From Anarhynchus alexandrinus (lineage: Eukaryota > Chordata > Aves > Charadriiformes > Charadriidae), in assembly GCA_008711295.1 (NCBI GenBank), contig VUYV01000004.1:9416010-9480009 (forward strand): a stretch of DNA of 64,000 nucleotides, read 5' to 3'. The notes below the pieces were generated by a model, which worked only from the letters and a program-made list of their open reading frames with translations, was not told where the DNA came from and ran no database searches. Position numbers and translations under genes: made by a program. Shown here in pieces: positions 1-13,900 of this stretch; position 1 is the stretch's first letter; each line of letters begins with the position of its first letter.

Positions 1-1914
1 TAAATTTTCTTTTTCTTAACTTCCCTTCATTTCTCTTAGTTCGTAATGTTTTTTATCACCCAAATGTGAAGGAAGAGGTGAGATTTCAAAGGCTGCAGCA
101 TCAAGTATCTTTTAATACATGATCTTTGTGTCCTTTGGGTTTACATCCTTCTGAAGGGGATCCTGTTTCTGCCCTGCAACATACGTAAGATCTGTGCATT
201 TAATGTTGCTGATTTTCTGTTGTCGCTGTTTGTGGGAGTTAATTTAATAAGTAGTTTGATACACGTAGTCGTGTTAGTGGTATCTTATAGTCTGAGCTAA
301 TGAATTTGAAACTTTTTTGGAAGTTTGATGCTCCTTTGAGACTCGGAGTAGTGGGGGGAGGGGGATGCGTGCACTCGGCGTTACTTTTGTAGCAGCAGTC
401 GGTTTTCTGCAGCAGTTGATTTGCTCTAACAGGAGGAGGGAAGGAATCGAGATACAAAAACAAATCAAAAGGCTACTAGGCTATATAAAGGTAGAAGTTG
501 TGCCCCTGCTAGCTCACTTTTTGACAGAGGGACCTTTTGTTACTGAAATAAATTAAGAAAAAGTAGAGTTATTTCTTTTTAAATCAGCAATGATTAGGAA
601 TGCATCTTCATAAGGACTGCAGGTTTAGTGATGGAAAGTAATAAAATGAAAATTTCATCTGTGGCTAGAAGTGAAAGTATTTTTCTTGTTATAGTGCTAC
701 CTGGGATCATTCACACTTAAAGATTTCTGCTGTTGCTGTATGAAAGACTTTTGTCAACAAGGGAAAGTGAAAGATACATGTTGAGTTCTCATTTTTCCCA
801 GTAAGTTAATGTGAACCAGCAGGAATGCTGTTATAAAAGTAAACAACAAAAATGTCTACGCATCTTTGTAAAATCAAAGTATGAATGAAAAGTGGAGACT
901 CTTTAAGTTTCAGCATTCAGTCGTAGGAGGAGCCAAAGGAAGTTGGAAGCACGATGTCTAATTTTAGTATCCTTTCCTTCATTCAGTAGCCCAGCACGTG
1001 AGGTTGCTAGGCTTGAGGTACCCAGAAGGACCCCCAACCAGTTTGTCCGGTTACACCGCTCCAGCCCACTTGCTGGAGCTTCAGGTTTAACAGCCTGACT
1101 GCAAAGTTCAGTCTATTTTCTGTCTGTAGTGCGTGAATTCCATCCCGCGCCCTCTCATTGGCGCAGCTGGAAAGTTGGGGGAGGAGAGGGTGGAGAACTT
1201 GTTTCCAAGCAGTTTTGGCCTCATACAATGAAAAGCTTTCTTCCCACTGGGAGAAACTCCCACCAGGAAAATCTGCAGCTATTCAGTCTTCTCTTCTTCA
1301 AAGTAGGCTTTACTGATTGTGAAGAATGGTCTAACTTTTTTTTCAGTAATAATTTGCTCTTCCATTGCACCTTCTAGTTGGGACTTTCACAGCACTTTAT
1401 TTGTATTAATGCAGTCTTCCCACTAAGTTGTGAGTTAGGACAGTGTTTTTTCATCTTGCTGGTGGAAAATGTGTCACAGCAACAGATTTCAGAGTCAGTC
1501 TTTTTGCACAGAGCTGCTTAAAGTTGTCTTCTTGCATCCGTGTTTGGGACATAAACCAAAAGGGTCTGATTTTCAAATATTCAGCAACTGTAAATCAAAG
1601 CGCCCTGATTGTCAAGGTCTAAATAGGATTTTGTAAGGGGACATGCAGGCTTGAAAACTGTATCTTGTATTTCCTGTTTTCTCTGATCATTCAGTCATAA
1701 TTTCTTCCTGAGAAAATGCTGCCTTTTTAGCAAGTTGGAGAGGGTACTTATCAAGGTAGAGTCCCAGTTGTTGGTGATCTGGTTCTTGGAAAGTTAAATA
1801 TTGCTACATTTGTAATAGATCCACCACTGGGATCTTTTTTTTCTTTTTAAATTAAAATTTTAAGTTTATTTTTAGTATTTGTTTTAAGTGTGCTTATGTG
1901 TATTTTCTTTTAAG
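1..1914 (+). other. PATZ1: PATZ1 intron 1 (3' part)
   Basis: AT-rich sequence ending in a TAAG acceptor directly before the exon at 1915. No exon-like or RNA-like segment was recognised. It contains a weak ancient-repeat scrap near 1556-1620. Assignment as an intron rests on the downstream exon starting with the third base of an Arg codon. Confidence 0.8.
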
Positions 1915-1978
1915 GCCAGACCACTTGAATGGACACATCAAACAGGTGCATACCTCAGAGAGACCTCACAAGTGTCAG
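1915..1978 (+). CDS. PATZ1: PATZ1 coding exon 2
   Basis: 64 nt between acceptor ...ttaag and donor gtagga. The first base completes an Arg codon; then PDHLNGHIKQVHTSERPHKCQ follows, ending on a codon boundary. It holds the helix and HxxxxH end of one C2H2 finger, the TSERPHK linker and the first Cys of the next finger, and matches the short second exon of mammalian PATZ1. Confidence 0.95.
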
Positions 1979-4900
1979 GTAGGAGATGGAGGGGTTTAAG
2001 ACTGATGTATGGGCAGTCTTTGGCATTGCATTTATATGTGCAGACAATTGTGAAGTATCAGCAAAAATACCATGTATCTGTGAATTGGGATAAATGTTTG
2101 TAAATAACAGTGTTCAACAGTGACAGCTGCTTTACATCCCTCCTGTCCCCCAGCCCCTTGTGTCATCTACAGCTTTGGTCCTCCTGCCTCCCTCCCCTTC
2201 TACCAGATGTTCTTCCCTACTGCTCTATCCCAGTCTCACCCTGGATCTCTTACCCAGCCACCTTGTCCCTGGGCTTAGAGTCAATGTCACAGCTGATTCC
2301 CTCCACCACCACCACCATTTTGGGTTTTTTCTTTTTTACTTTCAGATGTTGCCAACAGGAGGCTCCAATGCTGACTTCATTTTTTTTAGAATAATTTCAA
2401 ATAAAATTGGTAAATTATCATAACTTGCCAAGATACTCTTTTTTTTTAATTACATAGCCTTCAGAACATTGCACTGAGCAAAATTGGAAGCTTTTTTTTT
2501 ATCCCAGGGAGAATATAGATAACAGCATACAGTATCCATTGCAATACAACGTCATAATGTTGTATATATTTTTTTACAATTAATAAATTATTCATTAGGG
2601 TTTGAAAGATCAAATCAAGAAAGATATTTTGTAATTAATTTGTAGAGAGATTTAAAAGGTGCCTGGAAGTATTAATTAAGACCAAAGTTGAGAATCAGCT
2701 TCCACTATCATCGACTGCCTTCACATAGTTGTTGGGCAAACTTTGTTGGGCCAACAGTCTCCGTGCTTGGTCTCTGAAGAAAAAAATATTTAATTATTTA
2801 TTTCAAGAAAGTTGGAGCAAGATTCATTTTCATTTTCTTTGAAGACAGTGAAGGTTAGAGGATTTTTTTCTTCTAAAATTTTTAACCACATTTCATGAAC
2901 CTGGTCAGTCCTACATGACTGTTGCCTCCTGATCTGTGTTTTTTTTCCCCATCTCTTGACACACCTCTCCTATGTTTCCTCCAAACTGTGAGAGTTTTGA
3001 AACATTTTGAAACTTTAATAATGCAGTGAACAGTTTTTCAGACATATAGAGCCATATAAAGGTTTCTGTTGACCTCAGTATGATCTGTGGAAGCCCAGCA
3101 CCTTTGAAAATCAGGCCATAGGGCCTTCACATTGATTTAACTGCATGTCTTATTTAAAGCCTTAGATTGGCTTAAACTTCTTAAGATGATTTAGGGGCTA
3201 TAGATTTATATAAATTGGAAAATTCCATTCATAAAAAGACTTCACAATTTGGGGAAAGAAAGGAGTCTGGGTGGATGAACTGAAGACAACTACAGATTTT
3301 TTCCATAAGCATGTATTTGTGTGCAAGTAGGAAAATGAATATTAAGGTCCCAACCTTAGCAGAAACTCATCAGGCTTTTGCCAGTTGATATCAAGCTTAC
3401 TGAAGGAACACAGTTTATGAATAATTTTGATAGACATGAATTGTCCTTTGCCAGCTGATACATAATATTTTTTTATAGTTTTCTGATCAATTTAAGAATA
3501 TTGAATACAGACTCTGTAAGCGTGAATTGGAGGATACACTAAGAACAAAAAAGTCAAGAAATTTGGAAGCTAAGATTGTACAGCCAAGCTCAACTCCGTC
3601 TCCTTGCACTCGTGTATTTTGTGATAGCAATTTCTAAGAACAGTCTTTCTCATTGTGTGTTGTTTAAAGTCCCATCATACTGTATGCACTGTTTATTTCA
3701 GTTAAAAAGTATAGGCTATAGGTTACAAGAATCAGGACAGAGTTGAGGTTGTTATTCAGGCTTGGTTTGTCCTTGATTTTTGACTGCTTAGCCCTGCAAA
3801 GTTAATTTTCATGAATCTTAGGATGTAGAAAATTTGTTAAAGGGCTGTTGTGTATCTTTGCAAAAAATAACTTCATAATATCCTGCCAGATTTAGAAAGT
3901 CTTCCTAAATATGCACAGGTCTGATATACATGGTACAAACCACAGAAAGGATGCTGTCACACTGACAATTTGTTTCAAATCTGGAAGTTGATGTATACAT
4001 TGATAAAGTTCTCTTTGTGATTATCTCATAACCAGTAACACTTCTGGTCCATGACATGTATCTGAACACAGAATCTGGCCACTAAGAAAGAAAATAGCTT
4101 AATATTGGCATGTTGTTTCCCCATTTTCCATTCTCTTTTTCCATTGATTTTGTTTGGCAAATTAGCTCCCATGAGAGTAGCCTGAACAGCATTGAGCATC
4201 CTTTTTGAATATGTTGAGTTCCTGTTGAAAATTCCTGTTATTGTTACACTTTGTTTACTGCAAAAGAGAAGTACTCTGTCAGTAAACAGAAAAGCTTTCC
4301 AGAGTCCTCTATCATAATGGCATTCTTGGAAGTGGTGCTCTGTTATGATTTAAACAAAATCCACTGGCTGTTTACCTGAGCCCTCATGTATCTTGGCAAA
4401 CCAGTGAATATCTAATGTTTTGTTGATGTGGCATCAGGGTACAATTTTGGACTACCAAAACAAAAGCGTGAAGGTGTCAACCCAACTTCAGAATAAATAA
4501 AATGAAACTATGAGAAGCAGGACAATTGTAAGCATCACTGCAACAGCTATAGTTTTCAGTGCTCAGATGTAATCCTCTACTCATCCCCCTAAAAAAGTTG
4601 TGCTTCATGGATCTTTGAAAAACTATCTGAAGTTCCAGCATCTGTAGCGCCTGATGCCAGACAAAGACCTGATTTCAACTTTTTCATTACTGTTAAAATA
4701 GACTCAGAATAGGGAAGGCCTCCACAGAGCTAAGGCAGCTGGGAAATCAGATCCAAGAAGTTGCTTTGGGGTCCAGACACCAAGTGGCACTCTGGATCTT
4801 TTCACCTGGATCGTTGTACTGGTGGTTTTTTTTCTTTTTCTTTTTTTTTTTTTTTTTTTTTTTATCTGACACTCTAGTTCTGGATGTAGGAGATGGGGTA

Positions 4901-7900
4901 AGTTAGTTTTCTGGCCATAATGGGTTAGCTCAGTTTGCTAACTTGTCATGGGAAGGGGTGAAGCTGGGTTGTTGGCTTTTGAGTGTGAATGGTATGAAAG
5001 TTAGGCTGCATTTTGGGAGAAAAATCTGTGGACGCGAAAGAACTAGGGGAGAAAACAGAAGTCTGCTTCTTCTCAGAGACAAGAGACAGGTTGTTCTGGC
5101 AATTTATATAAAAAAGAGAAAAATGCAGGTTAAATTAAAGCATAACTTTTGACAAAGAAAAAGATCTATTTATTTAAGTAAACCTAAAATTGGCATCCCA
5201 AGTCCAGTGCTTTTCCCATTGATTTCAATGCAGAATGAGTTTCTTCCTGTCCTAATTTCTCTTACTTCCTGCCTATTAGCAGGAAAATGGCAGCCACCAT
5301 GGAATAAGCTCAGAGACATCCACATCCATAGAAAAGTTGAAACTTCAAGAGGTATTTCTTAAACAATGTTTTTTAAACTTTATATATATTCTTTTTGGTC
5401 TATTTATATACCTGTGCAATGTTTGATAGGAAAGCACTGGAGAGTTTTCTTCTATGATTAACAATTAATGATAAATACTTAGCACTCGTATAGCACTTCA
5501 CATCTTTTGTAAAATAAAACTTTTTTTTCTCTATACCTTTTATAAATATTAACTATTTGAATATTAACTTTGGGGTTTTCTTTAAACCTAGTCCTGTCTC
5601 CCATTGTTATGATTCAGCTAAACTGGTTCTTGCTTTCTCCACTGGACTTAATTTTTTTTTTTAAGCTTCTTTGCAGATATATTTACTATATAGCTTATCC
5701 AAAGGCAAACTTTGCACAACTCAGCAGCAAGAGCGAGAAATCAAACACAGAAATTATTATATTGCCTTTCCCTAAGGTTTTAACTTGCTAAGTTCAATAT
5801 GGGACAGATACGGTTTTACTTCTGGCATCCCTGTATTTATGTGGTTTGTCTCTGGTCTGCTTCATCAACTAATACACTCCCAATGCTTTTGTGTGGATGC
5901 TTACTGTGGCTCAGTATTTTTAGACTTATTGATGATGGATCGCTTGGCTGTTATCTTTGATCGTTTAGTTATATATCTTTAGTTGATATCCAACAGATTG
6001 ATTCGTATCAGTGCTGGAATCCTGCCTTAAATGAGTGTATACCTCTAAGAACATTTTAGTAAGTGAAAGCTGCACCTGTTTTGCTCAGCGCTGTGTACTG
6101 AGATTTCAAATTAAGAGAAATCTTTCATGTTCAAGGATTTGCCTCTTAATCTTCGCTACTTGTAATTTATGAATCTTTGTCTGGTGAGCATAGTTTAACT
6201 GTGTATTGCAGAAATCCAGATAATTTTACTGTTGTCTTTTTAAATTCATTAAATCCTGATCCTCTGAGGTGCTTGCTGCAGAGTAGCCTCAGCTCTATGG
6301 GAGTTTACTGTACTTAAGCATCTCATAGGATTGAACGAGTGTAAAGCCTGTTGAAATTGATAGGTACTTTTCAGCTGCCTTCAATGTTTTTTGGATTAAG
6401 CTCTTGATTAACTAAATCATATAAAATTATATGGGTTATCCTCTTCTGTATTATCAATTTCACTTATTTGAAGTTATAATTTTGTAGTTTTACTAGGATT
6501 GTTACTTTAACAAGTCTATCTCTGTTGAAACAGTTGTTTAATTTACATGCTGACACTTGAAAAGACAGAATATATCCAGTTCCCAAGTCACTTAATAGTC
6601 TCATATTATCTCTCAGAGGGCTCTGGTTATACATTTTAAAACTGCGTTATTTTATATAAAGGTATAAACGAAACACTGTACACTCTTGAATGTCACTGTT
6701 GCCCGCTTGGTCTGGTCATTCTAACGTATGTTTGCATTTGTTTTTCCTCTTCCACTTGTGAGCAATGGTTTCAGACTATATCTTTAATAACTTGTACAGT
6801 GTATTGCTGGTGATTTATTTTCCTTCACAAGTTAGAGATAGAGCAAGCCTTTCAGAACTGGCAGGCTGTTGTAGTAGGCTATATACATGCATGCCTGCCA
6901 ATTGCTGTGATAATAAAAATGGGAGGGAGCCTTCGCTCATCTTATCATATGGATTATGTGTGGGAAGTGGGCAAGTAGAATCAATATTACCTTATGCCAA
7001 ATCAAGCTTGTTTCACGATAGTAAGTGCAATATGATACCTTGATCAGGGGTAAGTTATAAACGGATTACAGTGTCATGCAGTTATTTTGATACCTGCTCA
7101 GTTCTGAGGCTTCACTTCTACAGTTTGTCTGCACTGCCACTGTGGATACCAGGCTGGCTCTTTTATTGTCTTTCGTCGTATTCTCATCCCAGCCAATTCT
7201 CTGATGCTTTGTTTGTACGTCTTCATACTCCAAAGGGATTCTGTGTACTGAAGTTAGATTGATCAGATCAAAGAGTAAAATTTAGGAAGATAACAGAGAG
7301 GGTGTTTTGAGTGGTCTAAAGAGATTGTGATGACTCAGTGAAATGCCAGAATTTACTGTAAATGGAATGGTTTATGCTATTTCTTTTAATTAAATATCAC
7401 TTAAAGTTTTAGTATCTTCATCCTCAGAGAGGAGCTAGGCCTTACAACTCTATCTTGATTTAAGTTTTACTGTCTGTAGTATGTTAGAGCTGTTTTCCTG
7501 CTTTCTTAATTCTTTTGAGTAGTAGCATCACATCTCATGCAGTATGTTGGTGGTCAGAATTTTTTATTTGTGGGAAAATGGCTCATGCATCATGTCATTT
7601 GTGTGTTTGCACAGAGTCTAAGGTATTTACTGTAAAGAATACTAAATATATTTGACAATATCAGTGCTTTTAGCAGAGTTGATGATTCACATGGTTCTCA
7701 TTATACCTGCAGACTTGTAATGCTTCCTTTGCCACTCGTGACCGGCTGCGCTCACACCTAGCGTGTCATGAAGACAAAGTTCCATGCCAGGTGTGTGGGA
7801 AGTACTTGCGAGCAGCATATATGGCAGATCATTTGAAGAAACATAGTGAAGGACCAAGCAATTTCTGCACTATCTGTAACCGAGGTAATGAAGAAACTAT

Positions 7901-10900
7901 TTTTTTATTTCAGTGGGATGGGACCGCACTTGAGGGAAGCTGTAAAGCTGCGTGACTCTGCAACAGGAGGGTCTTATATCATATATGTGTACATGTTCTT
8001 TGTTTTTCTTATTGAATACTTAACCTTAAAACTGATCAAGCTATAGGTCTGGCCTTTTTGCATGGCTGCTGAAGAAACTCAGTTTAAATCTGAAGCAAAT
8101 TGTTTCTAGACAGTCTGAAGAATTTTATTTGCTGAATAGCCAGATCCCTATAAAATAACCATGATACGTTGCCTTGCTGCTATTCACCATACACCTTTTT
8201 TTTTCTATACCTGGTTAGACTTGAGTCCTTGCATTCAGTTTGGAAGAAGAATCTTTGAAATACACATCAAGTTGAAAATTATACACTGTACATGAAAAAA
8301 AAAATCTATATTGTCTTATCAGTCTTACTTAACCTCCTGGTGCAGCAGTAGAGTCAAGCTGCTTCTCCCTCTTAACCCAAGAACTTGCTTTGTATTAACA
8401 TAAATTTCTAAAACAAATTTTGTGAAGAGTACTTTACCTTTATTTGTACAAATACAGCTTTTCATAGACTATCTCGTTGGAAGGGACCCATAAAGATCAT
8501 CAAGTCCAACTCCCTGCTTCTCGCAGGACTACCTAAAACTAAACCATATAACTAGGAGCTTTTGAAACTTTTTCATCTGTTTGTGGTACTCTTCAACTGA
8601 AGAGAGTTGTAAATTTTGGCTGTGTGGGATGTAAGGCAAGCTGGAAAAACAAATTGACTTATTGGTGTCTTTTTTTGAATGATTAATACACAACTTCAAA
8701 ATATATTGTTGGCTCACGCAGGCATACATACCTAGTAAGTGTAGGAAGAGTTTGTTGCTGTGTTTTGGGATCTTGTTTTTTCTATGATGTGTGTTCCCTT
8801 TTCTAATTTAAGAGAGTTGACATTTTTTGAGAGAATAAAGCTGTTCCGTATTTAATGTGAGGACTGTACAGGGAGCTTTTGGATGACTAGGAGTTGATGA
8901 GTAATGAAAGACATTAAATTGCAAAGGAGATATTTCAAGTAGTTGAACCGTCTGTTAGGTCCTGAAAGTGATGTTAACAGTCTGAGCGGAAAAGGCTGGA
9001 AATCTTCAGATTCTGAAGCTCCAGGTACATGGTACAAAATGACGCTTGGCCTCTTTTTCAGCTGATGGCCTAATTTCTGAAAAACTGCTTAAGCTTATCC
9101 TGATTCTTTTTGTGGTAACAACATGGAAGACATTATCCAAGATCCAGGTGCTATCCTGCTTTTCTTCAGTTGAACATGGTGCCAAACAGAAACTCGTATG
9201 GGTTGGAAGCAATAGTCTTGTTTCCAAGATTTGTAAGCTTGAGTTTCAACTTCACTGCCACTGGATGTCACTGCAGCTCTTTCGAAACTCAGCCAGAATG
9301 ATAAAGACAGATCTGGTATTCCAACAATGAAATGACTAAATGGTTTATTCACATTTTACAGGTTTAAATGTACAGTGGAAACTTAAATAAAATATACACT
9401 TCTCTGTAGAAGCATAGGGAACCTGTTGTACAGCAAACTTTAAGCAACTACTTTCTTCTTACAGTTTGTGTATTTCGTATATGTTGTCAGAATTTAGTCT
9501 GCTGTGAATTTCAGTTTTACATCAGCACTTAGAAAATGTAATGAATCTGGTGAATTATTGTTAAATATCTACCCAGTGTTAAATTCATAGGAAAGGGAAG
9601 TTACAGACTGGATTTATCAAACAACTGATACTCATTGTTATATGCTGTGAATTTTGATTATTAATTTATGATCCATGACAGCAGAATTTTTAATCCAAAG
9701 TGTTCTAGATTCAAATTATAGTGTTCATTGTTTTAAATAGATATCTTGTAAATTGTAGAGCCTGGCAAGATGAAGCGTAGTGGAAAATTTCTGGATTAGA
9801 AACATCTATTTGATAGGCATTTGTGCAGTCAGAAGCTACGCACCGTCCCCCCAGCTGTCATTGTGCCGTGGCTATGGTGCTTGTGCAATGGGATTTTGTT
9901 TTATTTTTCCCTCAGCTAATGTGCTGGTGTATTTTTGAACTGGAACTTAGCTAGGTCTGGGTATAGTAATTGTCAAGCTCTGGATATAGTAATTGTCAAG
10001 CAAGAATGCTCAAGCTGCTTGTAGAGAAAATTTTGGAGGTTGGCCCACCAAAAGAAAAAAAAAAAGGTGGATGAAAAGGTGTTTATTGCACAGTTGAAGA
10101 TATCCAAGCGTTAAAGACAGAGCCTAGAATCCCTCAATTTATCCCATAAGACTGTGGGCTTTTCTGTGGAACTTAATCAGGTATCTCATGTTCTCCTGTA
10201 AATTTTTAATGGATTTAGGAGATGGGGACCTCGGTACCTGACTGAAAACAGTAGCCACTGGTTTGCCATGTCATGCATGTACTCATTTGCTGGTTTTATT
10301 TACTTATTTTACAAAATGGCAATATAACGGCCAAAAATTACTCTGTGATTTGATGTGTTTTTTTCAGGTTATTTTCTCACTTAGGGTCTTTATGCTTAGA
10401 ATAATAATGGAAGCAATTAAATCTGGTTAAAACAGGGAAGCTGTGCAATGGTGTGGGGTTTTTTTTTCTGGGATTTTCTGGTTTTGTTTTGCTTTGGTTT
10501 TTTTTAAGAATTCATCTAAAATGTGCTTATGAAAAGTAATCCTCAATCCTCACTGTTTAAGACAAATTATCTTTAATGAGTTTAAATAAAAAAGACCTGC
10601 TTCTGCTTTGTTGTTACATAATCTTCTATTACCATCCTTAGGAACTTTATTTGCTTGTGTGGGCTTTTTTAAAGAACTTAAGAAATTAATGACTTTGGCA
10701 AGTCTAGAACTGGTACTTTGTAATAACATGCAGCTTAGAAGATTCATGTTCTGTTTCAGACACATATGCATTGTTTGTTTTTTAAAAATCCAATGAGTTA
10801 GGAGAAGGGTAGATATTCCAATCACAAGTTAGATGGAATTTTTTTTTTTTTACAATAAGATGAATTCTTGTATATTTCATGGTGGATGCAGAACTGATTA

Positions 10901-13900
10901 AAGCAAGACACATCCTCTGGATGTTCCAGCTAAATTCCAATCAGAATTTTTTTAAAAGGAGCATCCTGCAATTATTTCTATAGTCTATCTCCATATAGAT
11001 GTTATCTAAGACATCAAGGGATAGGTCCCATTTGTGTAAAACAGATCATTTCCTCTCTGTGCATGTTTTTAAGGTTGGTTCCTCTAGTATGAAGAAATAA
11101 TCTGCTCTGCAAAGCTGAGATGTGTATGGGTAAAGCAATAAATCCATTCCCTCTTTGAAAAATACTGCCACTTTATCCTCTGCATTAGGCTGATTATGTT
11201 TTTAAAGAGATTTTTTAAAGTAAAGGATTATTGTCTATGAATCCCCCATCTTCCTGGGCAGGCATTCGTAATTAAGGTCTGGCGGAAAAAAAAAAAAAGG
11301 GCCACTGCTAAGTGCTTCAGAAAAGAATTAGGGTAAAAACAACAACAACAAAATTCTCACTTTAAACAGTTTCCTATGAAGCAGTTGGCATTCTTACTGC
11401 TTTGATGGAAGTTGATGACTCACATGTTCATCTGCCAAGTGCATAAAGGGGAGCTAACACACTTTGCAGGCAGTTTTCATTATATAAAACAATGTACTAT
11501 ACAGACAGAATTTGCAGAGTTCAGAAACAATATTGTGTAGCAGAGATTACAACTTCAGATTTTCCTGTGTCAACTGTAGTGTAGAAAAACACTGAATACC
11601 TGTATGTAGTCCTGTCTTTATGGTTGTCAGTGAGATCTGAATGCATTGCTACATAGAGGCTCATCTCAGCATGCATGTGATTATTAGACACGTATATGTA
11701 ATAAGGGAAGTACCTTGTAGTTGGAAGTATCACCATTATATCTGTACATTGTGTCCTTTTCTCTACCATTCAAACGCTGGTTCTTTCCATGTCTACAGTA
11801 AATTTTTGGTATTTGGAAAAATATATTCTCTTGTGGCCCAGTGAGGAGTACAGCATTTTGTGTCTGAGGGTAGGTCTTGCATTATTTCAGAAGGTAATAT
11901 CCTTACGTTACTTCCCTGGATGACTTGGCCTAGGTGATTCTGCTCCATTGTATTTTGAGAGTCATATGTTCTTGGTTTCTTCAGTTGTGGTGTATCTACT
12001 TTTCTGTACTTTTATCTTCAACTCAGGGGTCTACAGTAACTATCTCTTGTTCATTCTCAGTAGCCTGCCCTTTTTCCCCTTCAGCAGATTGCTGTGGAGT
12101 TCTGTCTTGCTCTGCAGGTCCTGTATATATAATTCTTAACAACCCCTGAATACTCTTTGATCCTGGCTTCTAAGAAAAGTCTGGGCAGAGGGATATTCTG
12201 CTGGGTAAGCACAGAGAATTCTAGTGTGAAGCCACATTCATTATTAAATTCAGCACCTGAAACTAACAGCTGCTGTCAGAGAGGCGTGCCAGTATTGGTT
12301 TTGCATCCTTCCTAATATTATATATCATCAAATGTAAATGCAGTTCTATCACTATAACAGTGGCTTTACAGTAGTGTATCTGTTCGTGTTTAAAGTGAAG
12401 CATTGGTGTGAAAGTTCTCTTGTCAGTGCTTGTGCTGTAAATGCTGTATTGGTTTAAAAAAAAAATCTAGGTCTTGGGTTTTCTTTAACCAGAAAGGGAA
12501 CCTGGAATTTTGTGTCTGTGCTGGTGAAACTTGTGCTGTGTTCTCAGTTGTTAAAGGAAAATGTTTCTAACATGAAAGTGCCATAATATTCTGTTCAAAA
12601 TATAATAGAAAATTAAGTTGATTGTTGATAAGCTTATCTGTGTAGGAAGTCTTTAAAACTCTGTCCTCCTTGTGCCTCGTATATGGTCCAAATGTACTAG
12701 TGCTAATTACAAATCTTACTAAAATTGAATTTAAAAACATTCTGAAATACATGCAAGATAACTTATTGTGTTAAAGGAAAAGGCCATATTTGTGAGACCT
12801 CAAAAACAATTTAAAAAAACACATGCACAAATGAAAAAACCTGTTTTGTTCAGAAATCAATTGTTTGAAATACATGTTTTTAATTTCAGTGGTTTGGACT
12901 TTCAGAACAGAGCTAATAGAAATACTGAAATTCCATTTTAATATTTTTGTTCATTGCAGACAAAATATGAGTTTTAGTATGTTTTTTGAAACTCGGGATG
13001 AGCTGAATGGAGGAAATGTTTTTCAAAAATTACTATAGAACAGAATTTTATACCTGAAAAACTTAGTAGTTTTAACTTTCTGCCTTCTAGGGGTCACTAT
13101 AAATATTAGAAGCCTAAGGGGAAAGCACACTAAATACCAAAGAGGAGTGTTACTAAATGGCATTCCTTCAAATATTAACAGCATAAAATAAACTAATTTG
13201 AACTATCTTCCAAAGCATTATCAGATGATGAAGGCATTTTTAATTAAAAAAAATTAAACAGCACAAAAATGGTGAAGAGACATGGGTGCCTTTTTTGTAT
13301 CATGTCTCTTCTGCCTTTTTTTCCAGAAAGTTTCATGTCATCTGCTAGGTTTGCTTACATAGGATTTGTTTCTCAAGGAGGCTGTTCTTTCATCATGACT
13401 TTCAAAAAGCAAGTGAAGTCTAATGAAAGGTATGCTTTGCATTCATTGCCTGATTATGTCTAGAAATCCTACAGAAGCATGTTTTAGGTAACTACAAATC
13501 AAGCTAGTATAATGGCAACTTTGTAATAGGGAGTAAGAGCAGGAACAAAGATTAAAAGAATAGGGAAGGCAGATGTGTGTCTTTGCTGGTGGCAGGATCT
13601 CATCTCCTTTTATCTTGTTTAGGTTTCTCCTCTGCCTCCTACTTAAAGGTCCATGTTAAAACCCACCACGGTGTTCCCCTTCCCCAGGTCTCCAGGCACC
13701 AGGAGTCCATCCCGAATGGGGGAGCAGCGTTCCACTGCGTCAGGACCTATGGCATCAAAGGCAAGAGACTCACTGCTCTGCACCTTGCTGCTTTGTGCAG
13801 AACTTTGTGTTATGGGGTGTTGGGCTGGGCATGAGAAAGGGGAGGGAGGAAGGAAGGACAGGGAAAATAATGGAGAGAAGCTTAGGGAGATGCAGAAAAA

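Larger units (their letters stand above)
1979..7712 (+). other. PATZ1: PATZ1 intron 2
   Basis: 5.7 kb, AT-rich, GT donor at 1979 and CTGCAG acceptor at 7711-7712. It contains a T tract at 4826-4863 and weak ancient-repeat scraps (for example 3085-3122). No additional exon or RNA gene was recognised. Confidence 0.85.
7885..13622 (+). other. PATZ1: PATZ1 intron 3
   Basis: 5.7 kb with GT donor and a TTTAG acceptor. It holds an inverted CR1 3' fragment (about 8460-8560) and a 23-bp tandem duplication (9956-10001). No exon was recognised. Confidence 0.85.

Noticed and set aside
1888..2103. 71-codon frame overlapping the first PATZ1 exon
   Set aside because: It is in a different frame from the zinc-finger reading and is only a shadow of the exon.
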